From: Schleiferiaceae bacterium
Lineage (GTDB): Bacteria > Bacteroidota > Bacteroidia > Flavobacteriales > Schleiferiaceae
NCBI GenBank assembly: GCA_022565875.1
Contig: JAIULY010000013.1
Coordinates: forward strand, 1 to 33,073
Reading direction: 5' to 3'
Length of the DNA: 33,073 nt
How positions within the stretch are numbered: the first letter of the stretch is position 1; each line of letters opens with the position of its first letter. Below are positions 23,577-31,495 of this stretch, in pieces. A model generated the notes under the pieces. It made no database searches and was not told where the DNA came from. It was given only the letters and a program-made list of their open reading frames with translations. A program made the position numbers and the translations under genes.

Positions 23577-25001
23577 TTATAACAATGTAGAAGGACAAAC
23601 GTATTCGCTCACGTTGAACAATTCACTTTCTTTTACCGCTTTAAAACCACCTTTCACATCGATTAAATTGTGATAACCACGAGCTTTAAGGATGGATATA
23701 AAAATCATTGAGCGATATCCACCAGCACAATGTACGTAGTAAGTGTTTTCTGGGTAGACAGACTTCATGCTATCGTTGATGTAGTCTAGTGGAGCGTTGG
23801 CTGCACCAATTACATGTTCAGAATCAAATTCGCTTTTGCGTCTTACGTCTAAAACATTTGTTTCTGGGGCATCTTTCAATACCTTAGCGAGCTCTTCGGC
23901 GTTTACGGACTGAATGTTGTCGTACTCTCTTCCAGAATCCATCCAGCTGGCCATGCCGCCGTCTAAATAACCGATGGCATAATCGTACCCAACACGAGCC
24001 AAACGCGTTACGACTTCTTCTTCGCGGCCGGGTTCAGTGATCAACAAAATTTGTTGTTTGATATCAGGAATCATCGTGCCTACCCATGGCGCAAAGTTTC
24101 CATCAATTCCGATATTTATAGAGTTGGGCACAAAGCCTTTGGCAAACTCTTGCGCATCTCTAGTATCTAAGATTACAGCATCAGTTTCGTTGGCTGCGGC
24201 TTCAAAGGCATCAGGACTCAAAGCCTTTGTGCCACGCTCCAAAACGTCAGTAATACTGTCGTATCCCTGAATGTTCATTAAAACATTCTTTGGGAAATAG
24301 GATGGAGGAGGGGTCAATCCATCTAATAACTCGGCTTTGAACTCTTCTTTGGTCATGTCTGGCCGCAAAGCGTAATTGGTGGCTTTTTGATTGCCTAAGG
24401 TGTCTGAGGTTTCAGTACTCATTTTTTTACCACAAGCACTGCCCGCTCCGTGCCCAGGATAGACAATAATATCATCAGCTAAAGGCATGATTTTGTTGCG
24501 CAACGAGTCAAAAAGGTGCTCGGCTAACATGTCTTGCGTCAATTCTTTTATCACTTTTTGCGCTAAGTCAGGACGTCCTACATCTCCAATAAATAAAGTA
24601 TCGCCTGTGTAAATACTATGTGGCTTACCGTTTTCATCGTGCAAAAGGAAACAAGATGATTCCATCGTATGACCAGGGGTATGTAAGAGTTGAATGGTGA
24701 CGTTTCCAAGTTGAAACATCTGATTGTCTTTGCCAATTAGCGCATCAAATCCCAACTCCATTCCTGTAGGACCATAAACTATAGTGGCTCCTGTCTTTTT
24801 CGCTAAGTCAATATGACCTGAAACAAAGTCTGCATGGAAGTGGGTTTCGAAAATATATTTGATTTTTGCTCCGTTGGCTTCTGCCTCGTCGATGTAGGGT
24901 TGCACTTCGCGCAATGGGTCAATGATTGCTGCTTCTCCGTTTGATTCGATGTAGTATGCACCGTGTGCCAAACATCCGGTATAAATTTGTTTTACGTTCA
25001 T
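23577..25001 (-). CDS. CstB-like persulfide dioxygenase with two rhodanese domains
   Basis: A 474-residue enzyme of three parts, as in S. aureus CstB. The metallo-beta-lactamase domain (1 to about 230) has iron-ligand motifs THFHAD (53-58) and HTPGHT, GDTLFIGD and YPGHG. It is followed by a rhodanese-like domain whose active loop reads ITEPGRE with no Cys (a pseudo-rhodanese), and a C-terminal rhodanese with C425 in HCAGGYRS. CstB-type proteins oxidise persulfides (low-molecular-weight or protein) to sulfite/thiosulfate, protecting from sulfide stress. Activity is assigned by architecture, not tested. It has its own terminator, and its promoter has a Crp/Fnr-type site at the class II position. 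Confidence 0.88.
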   Translation of the reverse strand: MNVKQIYTGCLAHGAYYIESNGEAAIIDPLREVQPYIDEAEANGAKIKYIFETHFHADFVSGHIDLAKKTGATIVYGPTGMELGFDALIGKDNQMFQLGNVTIQLLHTPGHTMESSCFLLHDENGKPHSIYTGDTLFIGDVGRPDLAQKVIKELTQDMLAEHLFDSLRNKIMPLADDIIVYPGHGAGSACGKKMSTETSDTLGNQKATNYALRPDMTKEEFKAELLDGLTPPPSYFPKNVLMNIQGYDSITDVLERGTKALSPDAFEAAANETDAVILDTRDAQEFAKGFVPNSINIGIDGNFAPWVGTMIPDIKQQILLITEPGREEEVVTRLARVGYDYAIGYLDGGMASWMDSGREYDNIQSVNAEELAKVLKDAPETNVLDVRRKSEFDSEHVIGAANAPLDYINDSMKSVYPENTYYVHCAGGYRSMIFISILKARGYHNLIDVKGGFKAVKESELFNVSEYVCPSTLL

Positions 25002-25030
25002 GGTAAATGTTTTTATCGTTATTACTGATG

Positions 25031-25074
25031 CAAAGATGCTAACTCATTGACAGATAAAAAGAAACCAAAGTCAC
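25031..25074 (-). promoter_or_regulatory. Promoter and weak Crp/Fnr-type site of the persulfide dioxygenase gene
   Basis: The minus-strand -7 box CATCTTTG (25031-25038) is one mismatch from consensus and has no -33 TTTG. A site at 25061-25074 (plus strand GAAAC-CAAA-GTCAC) is centred 36.5 nt upstream of the box's last G. One half-site is good (GTCAC), the other poor. The identical spacing is the main support. Confidence 0.4.
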
Positions 25075-25081
25075 ACTTCTG

Positions 25082-25113
25082 CTCCCTGTCCTTTTTACTA
25101 CAATATCAGGGAG
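25082..25113. other. 7-bp inverted repeat upstream of the persulfide dioxygenase gene
   Basis: CTCCCTG (25082-25088) and CAGGGAG (25107-25113) are perfectly complementary with an 18-nt loop. No T-run follows. Function unclear. Confidence 0.4.
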
Positions 25114-25138
25114 TTGCGCTTCGTTGAGTTTTTAAAAA

Positions 25139-25152
25139 ATGACCTAAGTCAT
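25139..25152. promoter_or_regulatory. Second perfect Crp/Fnr-type palindrome
   Basis: ATGAC-CTAA-GTCAT has half-sites identical to those at 10870-10883. It lies about 138 nt upstream of the persulfide dioxygenase start. No -7 box is found 36.5 nt away on either strand, so it would be a distal or secondary site. Confidence 0.5.
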
Positions 25153-25377
25153 GTAATCTTATGGTGACTTTTTTCTTGTGTACCCTGATTTTTTCTTAAA
25201 TAGAGGTTTCTCTTTTCAAAAGGCGATTTTTAAGTTGCTTGATGTTCTTTTGTTTTTATCCTCAATTTTGATGGGAATTACCATCTTTATAGATGTTTTA
25301 ATTATTTTATGATGGCTTTTACACGCTTTAAGCGTAAATTTGTCCTTTGTGGTTTTTGTAAATCTTTAATGGGAGAT
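25153..25377. other. Gene-free region between the divergent persulfide dioxygenase and hipB genes
   Basis: This part of the 448-nt gap has no ORF of note. It contains the 13-bp palindrome ACGCTT-T-AAGCGT at 25323-25335, 42 nt upstream of the hipBA -33 box, a possible operator. Confidence 0.4.
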
Positions 25378-25408
25378 TTTGTAGATCAGAAATAAAACAT
25401 TATCTTTG
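25378..25408 (+). promoter_or_regulatory. hipBA promoter (TTTG-N19-TATCTTTG)
   Basis: -33 TTTG (25378-25381) and -7 TATCTTTG (25401-25408) are 19 nt apart, a full match to the Bacteroidota consensus. The expected start near 25413 leaves a leader of about 37 nt. Confidence 0.75.
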
Positions 25409-25449
25409 TTGGGATTTATTCGCATTAACAATTAAAAAACAATCTAACG

Positions 25450-25806
25450 ATGGGATATACTAACAAAGACTATGCTTTGCTCTCTGATGCGGCCTTACTG
25501 TCTCATCTAGGAGGATACATAAAGCACACGCGCATCCAGCGCAAGCTTACTCAAGCGCAATTGGCCGAAGCAGCCGGCCTCAATAGATGGACTATTAGTC
25601 AGGTTGAAAATGGAGAATCCATAACCCTCTCCAATTTTATTAAAATCCTCAGGATCCTCGATGCACTCCATGTAATGGAATCTTTTGAGGTTTTTGACGA
25701 AATCAGTCCGATTGCCTACGCAAAACTAAAAAAGCAGCAAAAGCCTAAACATCGCGTTCGCGGTGGCATCGGATACGCAGCAGATAATGAAGATTTAGGA
25801 TGGTAG
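25450..25806 (+). CDS. hipB: HipB-like XRE antitoxin
   Basis: A 118-residue antitoxin and repressor. The XRE helix-turn-helix is at about 19-78: LGGYIKHTRIQRKLTQAQLAEAAGLNRWTISQVENGE. The C-terminal tail is basic (KKQQKPKHRVRGG) and ends in Trp (NEDLGW), as E. coli HipB also ends in Trp. HipB proteins bind the operon promoter and inhibit the HipA kinase. Its stop overlaps the hipA start by 7 nt, giving a tightly coupled bicistron driven by a strong consensus promoter. Confidence 0.9.
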   Translation: MGYTNKDYALLSDAALLSHLGGYIKHTRIQRKLTQAQLAEAAGLNRWTISQVENGESITLSNFIKILRILDALHVMESFEVFDEISPIAYAKLKKQQKPKHRVRGGIGYAADNEDLGW

Positions 25807-27101
25807 ATGTTGCCACTGTAAAAATATGGGGAGCGGTTGTTGGGGCTATTCGCTGGGACGATGAACAGCAACTCGGCTTTTTTCAATTTGCCAAATCCTT
25901 TCTTTCAAAGGGGTGGGATGTAGCACCAATTAAAATGCCGCTGGCGTTTGGCGACCGAATTATTAGCTTTCCAGAGTTGCGCGCCCCGAGGGGTCAGTCA
26001 GAGGATACTTTCAAAGGACTACCAGGGCTTCTGGCGGATGCACTGCCAGATCGCTATGGTAATCAACTTATGAATGTGTGGTTGACAAAAAATGGACGTC
26101 CGGAAAACAGCATGAACCCGGTAGAGAAGCTTTGTTTTATGGGGACCCGTGGGATGGGCGCGCTAGAATTTGAGCCTGCACAACCAAAGGGCGCTAAGCA
26201 ATCTCAGTTACTCGAACTGGAAACACTCGTAGACGTTGCCAAGCGCATGTTGGATGAACGAAGTTCGTTTTTAACCTCCATGAGTGAAGACGAAGAGAAA
26301 GCTATGTTGGATGTGCTTAAAATTGGCACTTCAGCAGGCGGGGCACGACCAAAGGCTGTTATCGCTTTCCACCCCCAAACAAAGGAAATTCGCTCTGGAC
26401 AAGCTGCTATCCCTAAAGGATTTGAACACTGGCTAATCAAACTGGATGGCGTAAGTGGTGTGCAATTTGGCGATAGCGCTGGCTGGGGCAGAGTGGAGTA
26501 TGCCTACTATCTAATGGCAAAAGCTGCGGGCATTACCATCAGCAAGTGCGAATTGCTAGAGGAAAACAACCGCGCTCATTTTCTTACCAAGCGCTTTGAT
26601 CGCGATGGCAATATCAAGCACCATCTCCAAACTTGGTGTGGTATACAACATTTCGACTACAACAACATGAACAGCTTTAGCTATGAACAGCTTTTTCAAA
26701 CCATGCGGCTGTTGCGCCTAACCTATCCGGAAGCAGAAGAAATGTTTCGCAGAATGGTATTCAATGTCATCGCGACCAACTATGACGATCACACCAAAAA
26801 CTTTTCGTTCCTCTTGAAAAAAGATCAAAAATGGGAACTTGCACCTGCATACGACCTTTGCTTTTCATTCGATCCCACGAATCATTGGGTCAGTCAGCAA
26901 ACCTTAAGTATCAATGGTAAACGACTGGGCATTACAAAAGAAGATGTACTGACAATTGCTAATGCCAATTCTATTCGCAATCCTGATGACATCATACATG
27001 AAGTCAATACCGCAGTAAAAAACTGGACCACCTTTGCAACCGAGGCGGGGGTGTCCATTCATTTAAAAAATAAAATAGCCGCACACCTCAATACCTTTTA
27101 G
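25800..27101 (+). CDS. hipA: HipA-like serine/threonine kinase toxin
   Basis: A 433-residue HipA-family kinase. An N-terminal subdomain (about 1-120) reads GLLADALPDRYGNQLMNVWL. The ATP-loop is GTSAGGARPKAV (176-187), including the Ser that is autophosphorylated in E. coli HipA. Further kinase motifs are LTKRFDR (262-268), the catalytic loop NYDDHTKNFSF (327-337) and the metal-binding APAYDL (348-353). All key residues look intact, so an active toxin is expected. E. coli HipA phosphorylates glutamyl-tRNA synthetase and causes persistence; the target here is unknown. It is followed by a bidirectional terminator. Confidence 0.92.
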   Translation: MVDVATVKIWGAVVGAIRWDDEQQLGFFQFAKSFLSKGWDVAPIKMPLAFGDRIISFPELRAPRGQSEDTFKGLPGLLADALPDRYGNQLMNVWLTKNGRPENSMNPVEKLCFMGTRGMGALEFEPAQPKGAKQSQLLELETLVDVAKRMLDERSSFLTSMSEDEEKAMLDVLKIGTSAGGARPKAVIAFHPQTKEIRSGQAAIPKGFEHWLIKLDGVSGVQFGDSAGWGRVEYAYYLMAKAAGITISKCELLEENNRAHFLTKRFDRDGNIKHHLQTWCGIQHFDYNNMNSFSYEQLFQTMRLLRLTYPEAEEMFRRMVFNVIATNYDDHTKNFSFLLKKDQKWELAPAYDLCFSFDPTNHWVSQQTLSINGKRLGITKEDVLTIANANSIRNPDDIIHEVNTAVKNWTTFATEAGVSIHLKNKIAAHLNTF

Positions 27102-27104
27102 TAA

Positions 27105-27140
27105 TAAAAAAAGCCTGCATTTTGTGCAGGCTTTCATATA
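27105..27140. terminator. Bidirectional terminator between hipA and fumC
   Basis: Stem AGCCTGCA (27112-27119) / TGCAGGCT (27125-27132) with a 5-nt loop, preceded by an A-run and followed by TTC on the plus strand. On the minus strand it ends in a T-run, so it should stop fumC transcription best. Confidence 0.85.
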
Positions 27141-27157
27141 CTTCCGAAAAACAAGAG

Positions 27158-28549
27158 TTACCTTCCAACCATGTCTTCTGGGCGTACCCATGCATCAAAT
27201 TCTTCAGCGGTCAAATAGCCTAAGTTAACAGACTCTTCTTTCAATGTTGTGCCATTTTGATGTGCGGTTTTCGCGATTTTCGCAGCCTTTTCATACCCAA
27301 TTTTGGTGTTTAAAGCTGTTACGAGCATGAGCGAATTGTTTAGGTGTCGCTGAATGCTTTCCCGGTTTGGTTCAATGCCAATAGCACAATTGTCATTAAA
27401 GCTAACACAGGCATCGCCTATTAATTGTGCCGATTGCAAAACATTAGCAGCCATTACAGGCTTAAAAACATTCAATTCATAATGCCCTTGCATGCCACCT
27501 ACAGCTATAGCCATATCGTTGCCAATCACCTGTGCGCAAACCATGGTCATTGCCTCACATTGGGTTGGGTTTACTTTTCCAGGCATAATAGAACTTCCTG
27601 GTTCATTTTCGGGGATGATGATTTCACCAATACCGGAGCGTGGACCCGAAGCTAAAAGGCGAATATCATTGGCTATCTTGTTGAGCGAAACCGCCAATTG
27701 CTTTAATGCACCATGTGTTTCAACAAGGGCATCGTGCGCCGCGAGTGCTTCAAATTTATTTTCAGCAGAAACAAATGGCAAGCCTGTGAAGTCCGCGATT
27801 TTCTTTGCCACTAACTCGGCGTAGCCCTTTGGTGTATTGATGCCTGTCCCTACAGCTGTTCCTCCTAATGCCAATTCCGATAAGTGAGATAGGGTATTGC
27901 GCAAAGCTTTTAGGCCATGATCTAATTGACTCACGTAGCCTGAAAACTCTTGGCCTAGTGTCAACGGCGTTGCGTCCATCAAATGCGTGCGACCAATTTT
28001 CACGACATCCATAAAGGCAGTGGATTTTGCGGCTAGTGTATCGCGAAGTTTTTCAACGCCAGGTATGGTGTTTTCAATGACCTTTTTATAAATAGCAATG
28101 TGCATTCCTGTAGGAAAGGTGTCATTACTAGATTGTGATTTGTTGACGTCATCGTTGGGGTGGATAAATGTCTTTCCTTCACCCAAAGGATTGCCAGCCA
28201 ATACATGCGCCCGGTTGGCAACAACTTCATTGACATTCATATTGGATTGCGTGCCCGATCCCGTTTGCCAAATGACTAACGGAAATTGATCATCGTGCTT
28301 TCCTGCTAAAATCTCATCACATACGCTAGAAATTAAGTCGCGTTTTTCTTCAGATAATGCACCGAGTTCACAATTGGTATGCGCGGCAGCTTTTTTCAAG
28401 TAAGCAAAACCGTAAATGATTTCTAATGGCATAGTAGCTTCTGGTCCAATCTTAAAGTTATTTCGGCTACGCTCGGTTTGGGCTCCCCAATACTTGTCGG
28501 CGGGTACTTTTACCTCACCCATTGTGTCTTTTTCTATTCGAAAATCCAT
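27158..28549 (-). CDS. fumC: Class II fumarate hydratase
   Basis: Converts fumarate and malate in the TCA cycle; iron-independent homotetramer. It has 463 residues, the standard length. Signature segments are [10 protein letters not shown] (96-105), [11 protein letters not shown] (137-147), the catalytic [15 protein letters not shown] (H189) and the superfamily loop [11 protein letters not shown] (318-328). All intact. Monocistronic, with a full-consensus -7 box TACATTTG upstream. Confidence 0.97.
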   Translation of the reverse strand: MDFRIEKDTMGEVKVPADKYWGAQTERSRNNFKIGPEATMPLEIIYGFAYLKKAAAHTNCELGALSEEKRDLISSVCDEILAGKHDDQFPLVIWQTGSGTQSNMNVNEVVANRAHVLAGNPLGEGKTFIHPNDDVNKSQSSNDTFPTGMHIAIYKKVIENTIPGVEKLRDTLAAKSTAFMDVVKIGRTHLMDATPLTLGQEFSGYVSQLDHGLKALRNTLSHLSELALGGTAVGTGINTPKGYAELVAKKIADFTGLPFVSAENKFEALAAHDALVETHGALKQLAVSLNKIANDIRLLASGPRSGIGEIIIPENEPGSSIMPGKVNPTQCEAMTMVCAQVIGNDMAIAVGGMQGHYELNVFKPVMAANVLQSAQLIGDACVSFNDNCAIGIEPNRESIQRHLNNSLMLVTALNTKIGYEKAAKIAKTAHQNGTTLKEESVNLGYLTAEEFDAWVRPEDMVGR

Positions 28550-28569
28550 AGCGGTTTTTTTTGTTTGCG

Positions 28570-28577
28570 CAAATGTA
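28570..28577 (-). promoter_or_regulatory. Putative -7 box of fumC
   Basis: Minus-strand TACATTTG fully matches TAnnTTTG, 21 nt upstream of the ATG at 28549. No TTTG -33 at the optimal distance. Confidence 0.5.
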
Positions 28578-28702
28578 CAGCTCAGAAGTTTCTCCTGTGA
28601 ATCTTAATAGCTTTTTTTATCAGGAATTCCAATTCTCACAACTTTTTACCACCTTAGTTGTTTCTTTAGTTGTTCAAATCCTCTAATTAATGCTTTCTTT
28701 TA

Positions 28703-29815
28703 ATGGCCTTTCGCTTTTCTACTTACCTGCCGCCACACCAAACACCTTTTGAAAAACTTTTTGACATTTTTAAAGAGCTCATTACACATACAAGTGGCGA
28801 TGTGGATGAAGCCATTGATTGGTTACGGGAGCTGGATAAAGCCTACGACCTTACTGATGAAAATTACACCATTGATGACTTTGTTAACGATTTGCTCGAA
28901 AAGCGTTATTTACAAGAAGGTCTAATGCCTAATCCAGAAGGCGGAGAAGGAGCGGGGCTCTCCATTACAGCAAAAACAGAGCGAGCCATAAAGTCTTTTG
29001 CACTAGAACAAATATTTGGTAAGTTAAAAAAAACTGGTTCGGGAAACCATCGTACGAATAAAGGGGGAACAGGTGGAGAGGACACCAATGAATTGCGGCA
29101 ATACCAATATGGTGATGCACCCAATCAAATTGCTATGTTAGAATCATTGAAAAACGCGCAAATCAACCATGGTGTTGACAATTTTTTTCTCACCGAAAGC
29201 GATTTGTTGGTTAAAGAGCAATACCACCAAGCTCAATTGGCTACAGTATTGATGATTGACATTTCACATTCTATGATTTTGTACGGTGAGGATCGTATAA
29301 CACCTGCCAAAAAAGTTGCAATGGCATTGAGTGAACTCATAGCGCGCAAATACCCCAAAGACAGTCTAGAAGTGGTTGTGTTTGGCAATGATGCTTGGCA
29401 GATAAGTATCGGGGAGATTCCTTATTTAAAAGTGGGGCCTTATCACACCAATACAGTTGCTGGTTTACAATTAGCTATGGACTTATTGCGTCGCAAAAAG
29501 CACAGTAACAAACAAATTTTTATGATTACCGATGGCAAGCCCTCTTGCTTGGTTGAATCGGATGGTACCTATTATAAAAATAGCTTTGGACTAGACCCAT
29601 ATATTGTGGGTAAATGTGTGAACATGGCCGCACAAGCACGAAAGTTGAACATTCCCATTACAACCTTTATGATTGCGGAAGACCCTTATTTACAGCAATT
29701 TGTTCAACAATTTTCTGAGGCAAACAACGGCAAAGCTTTTTACACTGGACTAAAGGGCCTAGGAGATTTTATTTTTCAAGATTATGAATCCAACAGAAGA
29801 AGAAACATACGTTAA
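28703..29815 (+). CDS. VWA-domain protein paired with a MoxR-like ATPase
   Basis: A 370-residue soluble protein. Residues 1 to about 170 form a helical region with a glycine-rich linker (GSGNHRTNKGGTGGED, near 112-127). The von Willebrand A domain starts near 178, with the MIDAS motif DISHS (186-190) and a later ITDGKPS segment supplying the remaining metal contacts. VWA proteins of this type work with a MoxR-type AAA+ ATPase as a chaperone-like or metal-insertion pair. The partner gene follows after 12 nt. No signal peptide, so probably cytosolic. The substrate is unknown. Confidence 0.85.
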   Translation: MAFRFSTYLPPHQTPFEKLFDIFKELITHTSGDVDEAIDWLRELDKAYDLTDENYTIDDFVNDLLEKRYLQEGLMPNPEGGEGAGLSITAKTERAIKSFALEQIFGKLKKTGSGNHRTNKGGTGGEDTNELRQYQYGDAPNQIAMLESLKNAQINHGVDNFFLTESDLLVKEQYHQAQLATVLMIDISHSMILYGEDRITPAKKVAMALSELIARKYPKDSLEVVVFGNDAWQISIGEIPYLKVGPYHTNTVAGLQLAMDLLRRKKHSNKQIFMITDGKPSCLVESDGTYYKNSFGLDPYIVGKCVNMAAQARKLNIPITTFMIAEDPYLQQFVQQFSEANNGKAFYTGLKGLGDFIFQDYESNRRRNIR

Positions 29816-29827
29816 CCTATTTTTTCG

Positions 29828-31297
29828 ATGAATTATACAACTATCAAAACATTCGGTGAGCTCAAGGCAGCTGGCTATAAGTCCGCTTCAATTAAGGAAG
29901 AGCTACGCCGCAACTTAATTGTCAAATTGCAAAAAGACGAAGAAACCTTTCCAGGAATTTTTGGCTATGAAAATACCGTTATTCCTCAGGTAGAGCGTGC
30001 GTTATTGTCACGTCATCATTTTAATTTACTCGGCCTAAGGGGGCAAGCCAAAACGCGTATCGCAAGACAAATGGTAGATTTATTAGATGAGTACATTCCC
30101 GTTGTAACAGATTCTGAAATAAATGACGATCCTTTTGCACCCATTTCTACCTTTGCCAAAGAACAACTTGCTAAACACGGTGATAACACACCTATTTCTT
30201 GGTTGCACCGTTCCGATCGCTACTATGAAAAATTGGCTACACCAGACGTTACCATTGCTGACTTAATTGGTGACGTTGACCCTATCAAAGCAGCGAATTT
30301 AAAAATTTCATACTCCGACGAGCGCGCCATTCACTTCGGTATGTTGCCACGCGCCAATCGCTGTATTTTCGTTATCAATGAGCTTCCTGACCTTGCAGCA
30401 AGAATTCAAGTTGCGCTATTTAACATCCTGCAAGAAGGCGATGTACAGATTCGAGGGTTTAAGTTTCGAATGCCATTAGATGTGCAATGTGTATTTACAG
30501 CCAATCCAGAAGATTACACCAATAGAGGCTCCATTGTAACGCCATTAAAAGACCGTATTGGGTCGCAGATTCTTACGCATTATCCAACAGATTTGGATAC
30601 GGCGATGCGCATTAGTGATCAAGAAGCCAAAATAAGTGAGGAACAGCGAAAAACGATTGTTTTACCTCATGCGGCAAGAAAATTAGTAGAGCAAGTTGCC
30701 TTTGCCGCAAGAGAAAGTGAGTATGTAGACGAAAAAAGTGGTGTCTCAACACGCCTCGCTATCACCGCATTGGAAAATTTGTATTCAACTGCAGAAAGGA
30801 GGATGCTAGTTTCAGCAGAACAACAAACTACCGTGCGGATGAGTGATATCATTGGTATTGTTCCTTCGATTACCGGGAAAATTGAATTGGTGTACGAAGG
30901 TGAGCAAGAAGGCGCGGCCATTGTTTCTGAAAATCTGATTATTGAAGCCATTCGCGATTTGTTTAATGATTATTTTACACCCATCGACAAACTAAAGCGA
31001 AACGATGACAATAACCCTTATCTGGGAATTGTCAATTGGTTTGATGGGGGAAATACGCTAGATATTTCAGAATACGCTAAAGTGGCAGACTATCAAAAAA
31101 CACTAAAGAAAATATCGCCATTACAAACCTATATCGAAAACAATTACAGTCACTTACCCGAGGATGAAAAGTATTTCTTTATGGAGTTTTTGTTGTGGGG
31201 ATTAGCGGCATACAGCAAAATTAGCCGAGACCAAGTAGGGGAAACCATTAGTTTTGGGGACTTGTTTAGCAGCTACATGCGTGGCGAAAATGATTAG
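29828..31297 (+). CDS. MoxR/magnesium-chelatase-like AAA+ ATPase with altered Walker motifs
   Basis: A 489-residue AAA+ protein. The nucleotide-binding loop is GLRGQAKT (69-76), with Ala74 where the consensus P-loop has Gly. The Walker B equivalent is IFVINE (180-185), with Asn184 in place of the usual Asp. Sensor 1 is around FTANPEDYTNRG, and the arginine-finger segment is PLKDRIGSQ. The helical lid region and a C-terminal helical extension of about 100 residues follow. Lys75, Thr76 and Glu185 are intact, so ATP hydrolysis is still possible. It is co-transcribed with the VWA gene. Members are often labelled 'magnesium chelatase', which overstates what is known. Confidence 0.85.
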   Translation: MNYTTIKTFGELKAAGYKSASIKEELRRNLIVKLQKDEETFPGIFGYENTVIPQVERALLSRHHFNLLGLRGQAKTRIARQMVDLLDEYIPVVTDSEINDDPFAPISTFAKEQLAKHGDNTPISWLHRSDRYYEKLATPDVTIADLIGDVDPIKAANLKISYSDERAIHFGMLPRANRCIFVINELPDLAARIQVALFNILQEGDVQIRGFKFRMPLDVQCVFTANPEDYTNRGSIVTPLKDRIGSQILTHYPTDLDTAMRISDQEAKISEEQRKTIVLPHAARKLVEQVAFAARESEYVDEKSGVSTRLAITALENLYSTAERRMLVSAEQQTTVRMSDIIGIVPSITGKIELVYEGEQEGAAIVSENLIIEAIRDLFNDYFTPIDKLKRNDDNNPYLGIVNWFDGGNTLDISEYAKVADYQKTLKKISPLQTYIENNYSHLPEDEKYFFMEFLLWGLAAYSKISRDQVGETISFGDLFSSYMRGEND

Positions 31298-31336
31298 TAA
31301 TTAAGGATTTTTGGCCACCCAAAGACAAGCGTTTAC

Positions 31337-31370
31337 AGGCGACACAAAGCATTGGTGTCGCCTATTTTTT
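31337..31370 (+). terminator. Rho-independent terminator of the VWA-AAA+ operon
   Basis: A 9-bp stem AGGCGACAC (31337-31345) / GTGTCGCCT (31355-31363) with a 9-nt loop, followed by a run of T (ATTTTTT). It is 40 nt after the AAA+ stop. Confidence 0.9.
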
Positions 31371-31472
31371 TACCATGCTACGTTTAGCTATTGATTCGTA
31401 GCACGTTATTTATCAAGTAGCGCTATGACACCAGAAGCAATAGAAAGTATGTCGAATAGGTGAGTTTGCTAT

Positions 31473-31480
31473 TACCTTTG
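31473..31480 (+). promoter_or_regulatory. Putative -7 box of tgt
   Basis: TACCTTTG fully matches TAnnTTTG. The start of transcription near 31485 excludes the upstream GTG start at 31460 and leaves a very short leader before the ATGs at 31487 and 31496. Confidence 0.5.
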
Positions 31481-31495
31481 CAACAAATGAAAAGC

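Noticed and set aside
23461-23580. CRISPR-like repeat because of the TGACTTCTGT copies
   Set aside because: Only two adjacent short copies without spacers; they are better explained as regulator sites.
31460-31495. GTG start for tgt at 31460
   Set aside because: It is upstream of the putative -7 box, and the extra residues do not match TGT N-termini.
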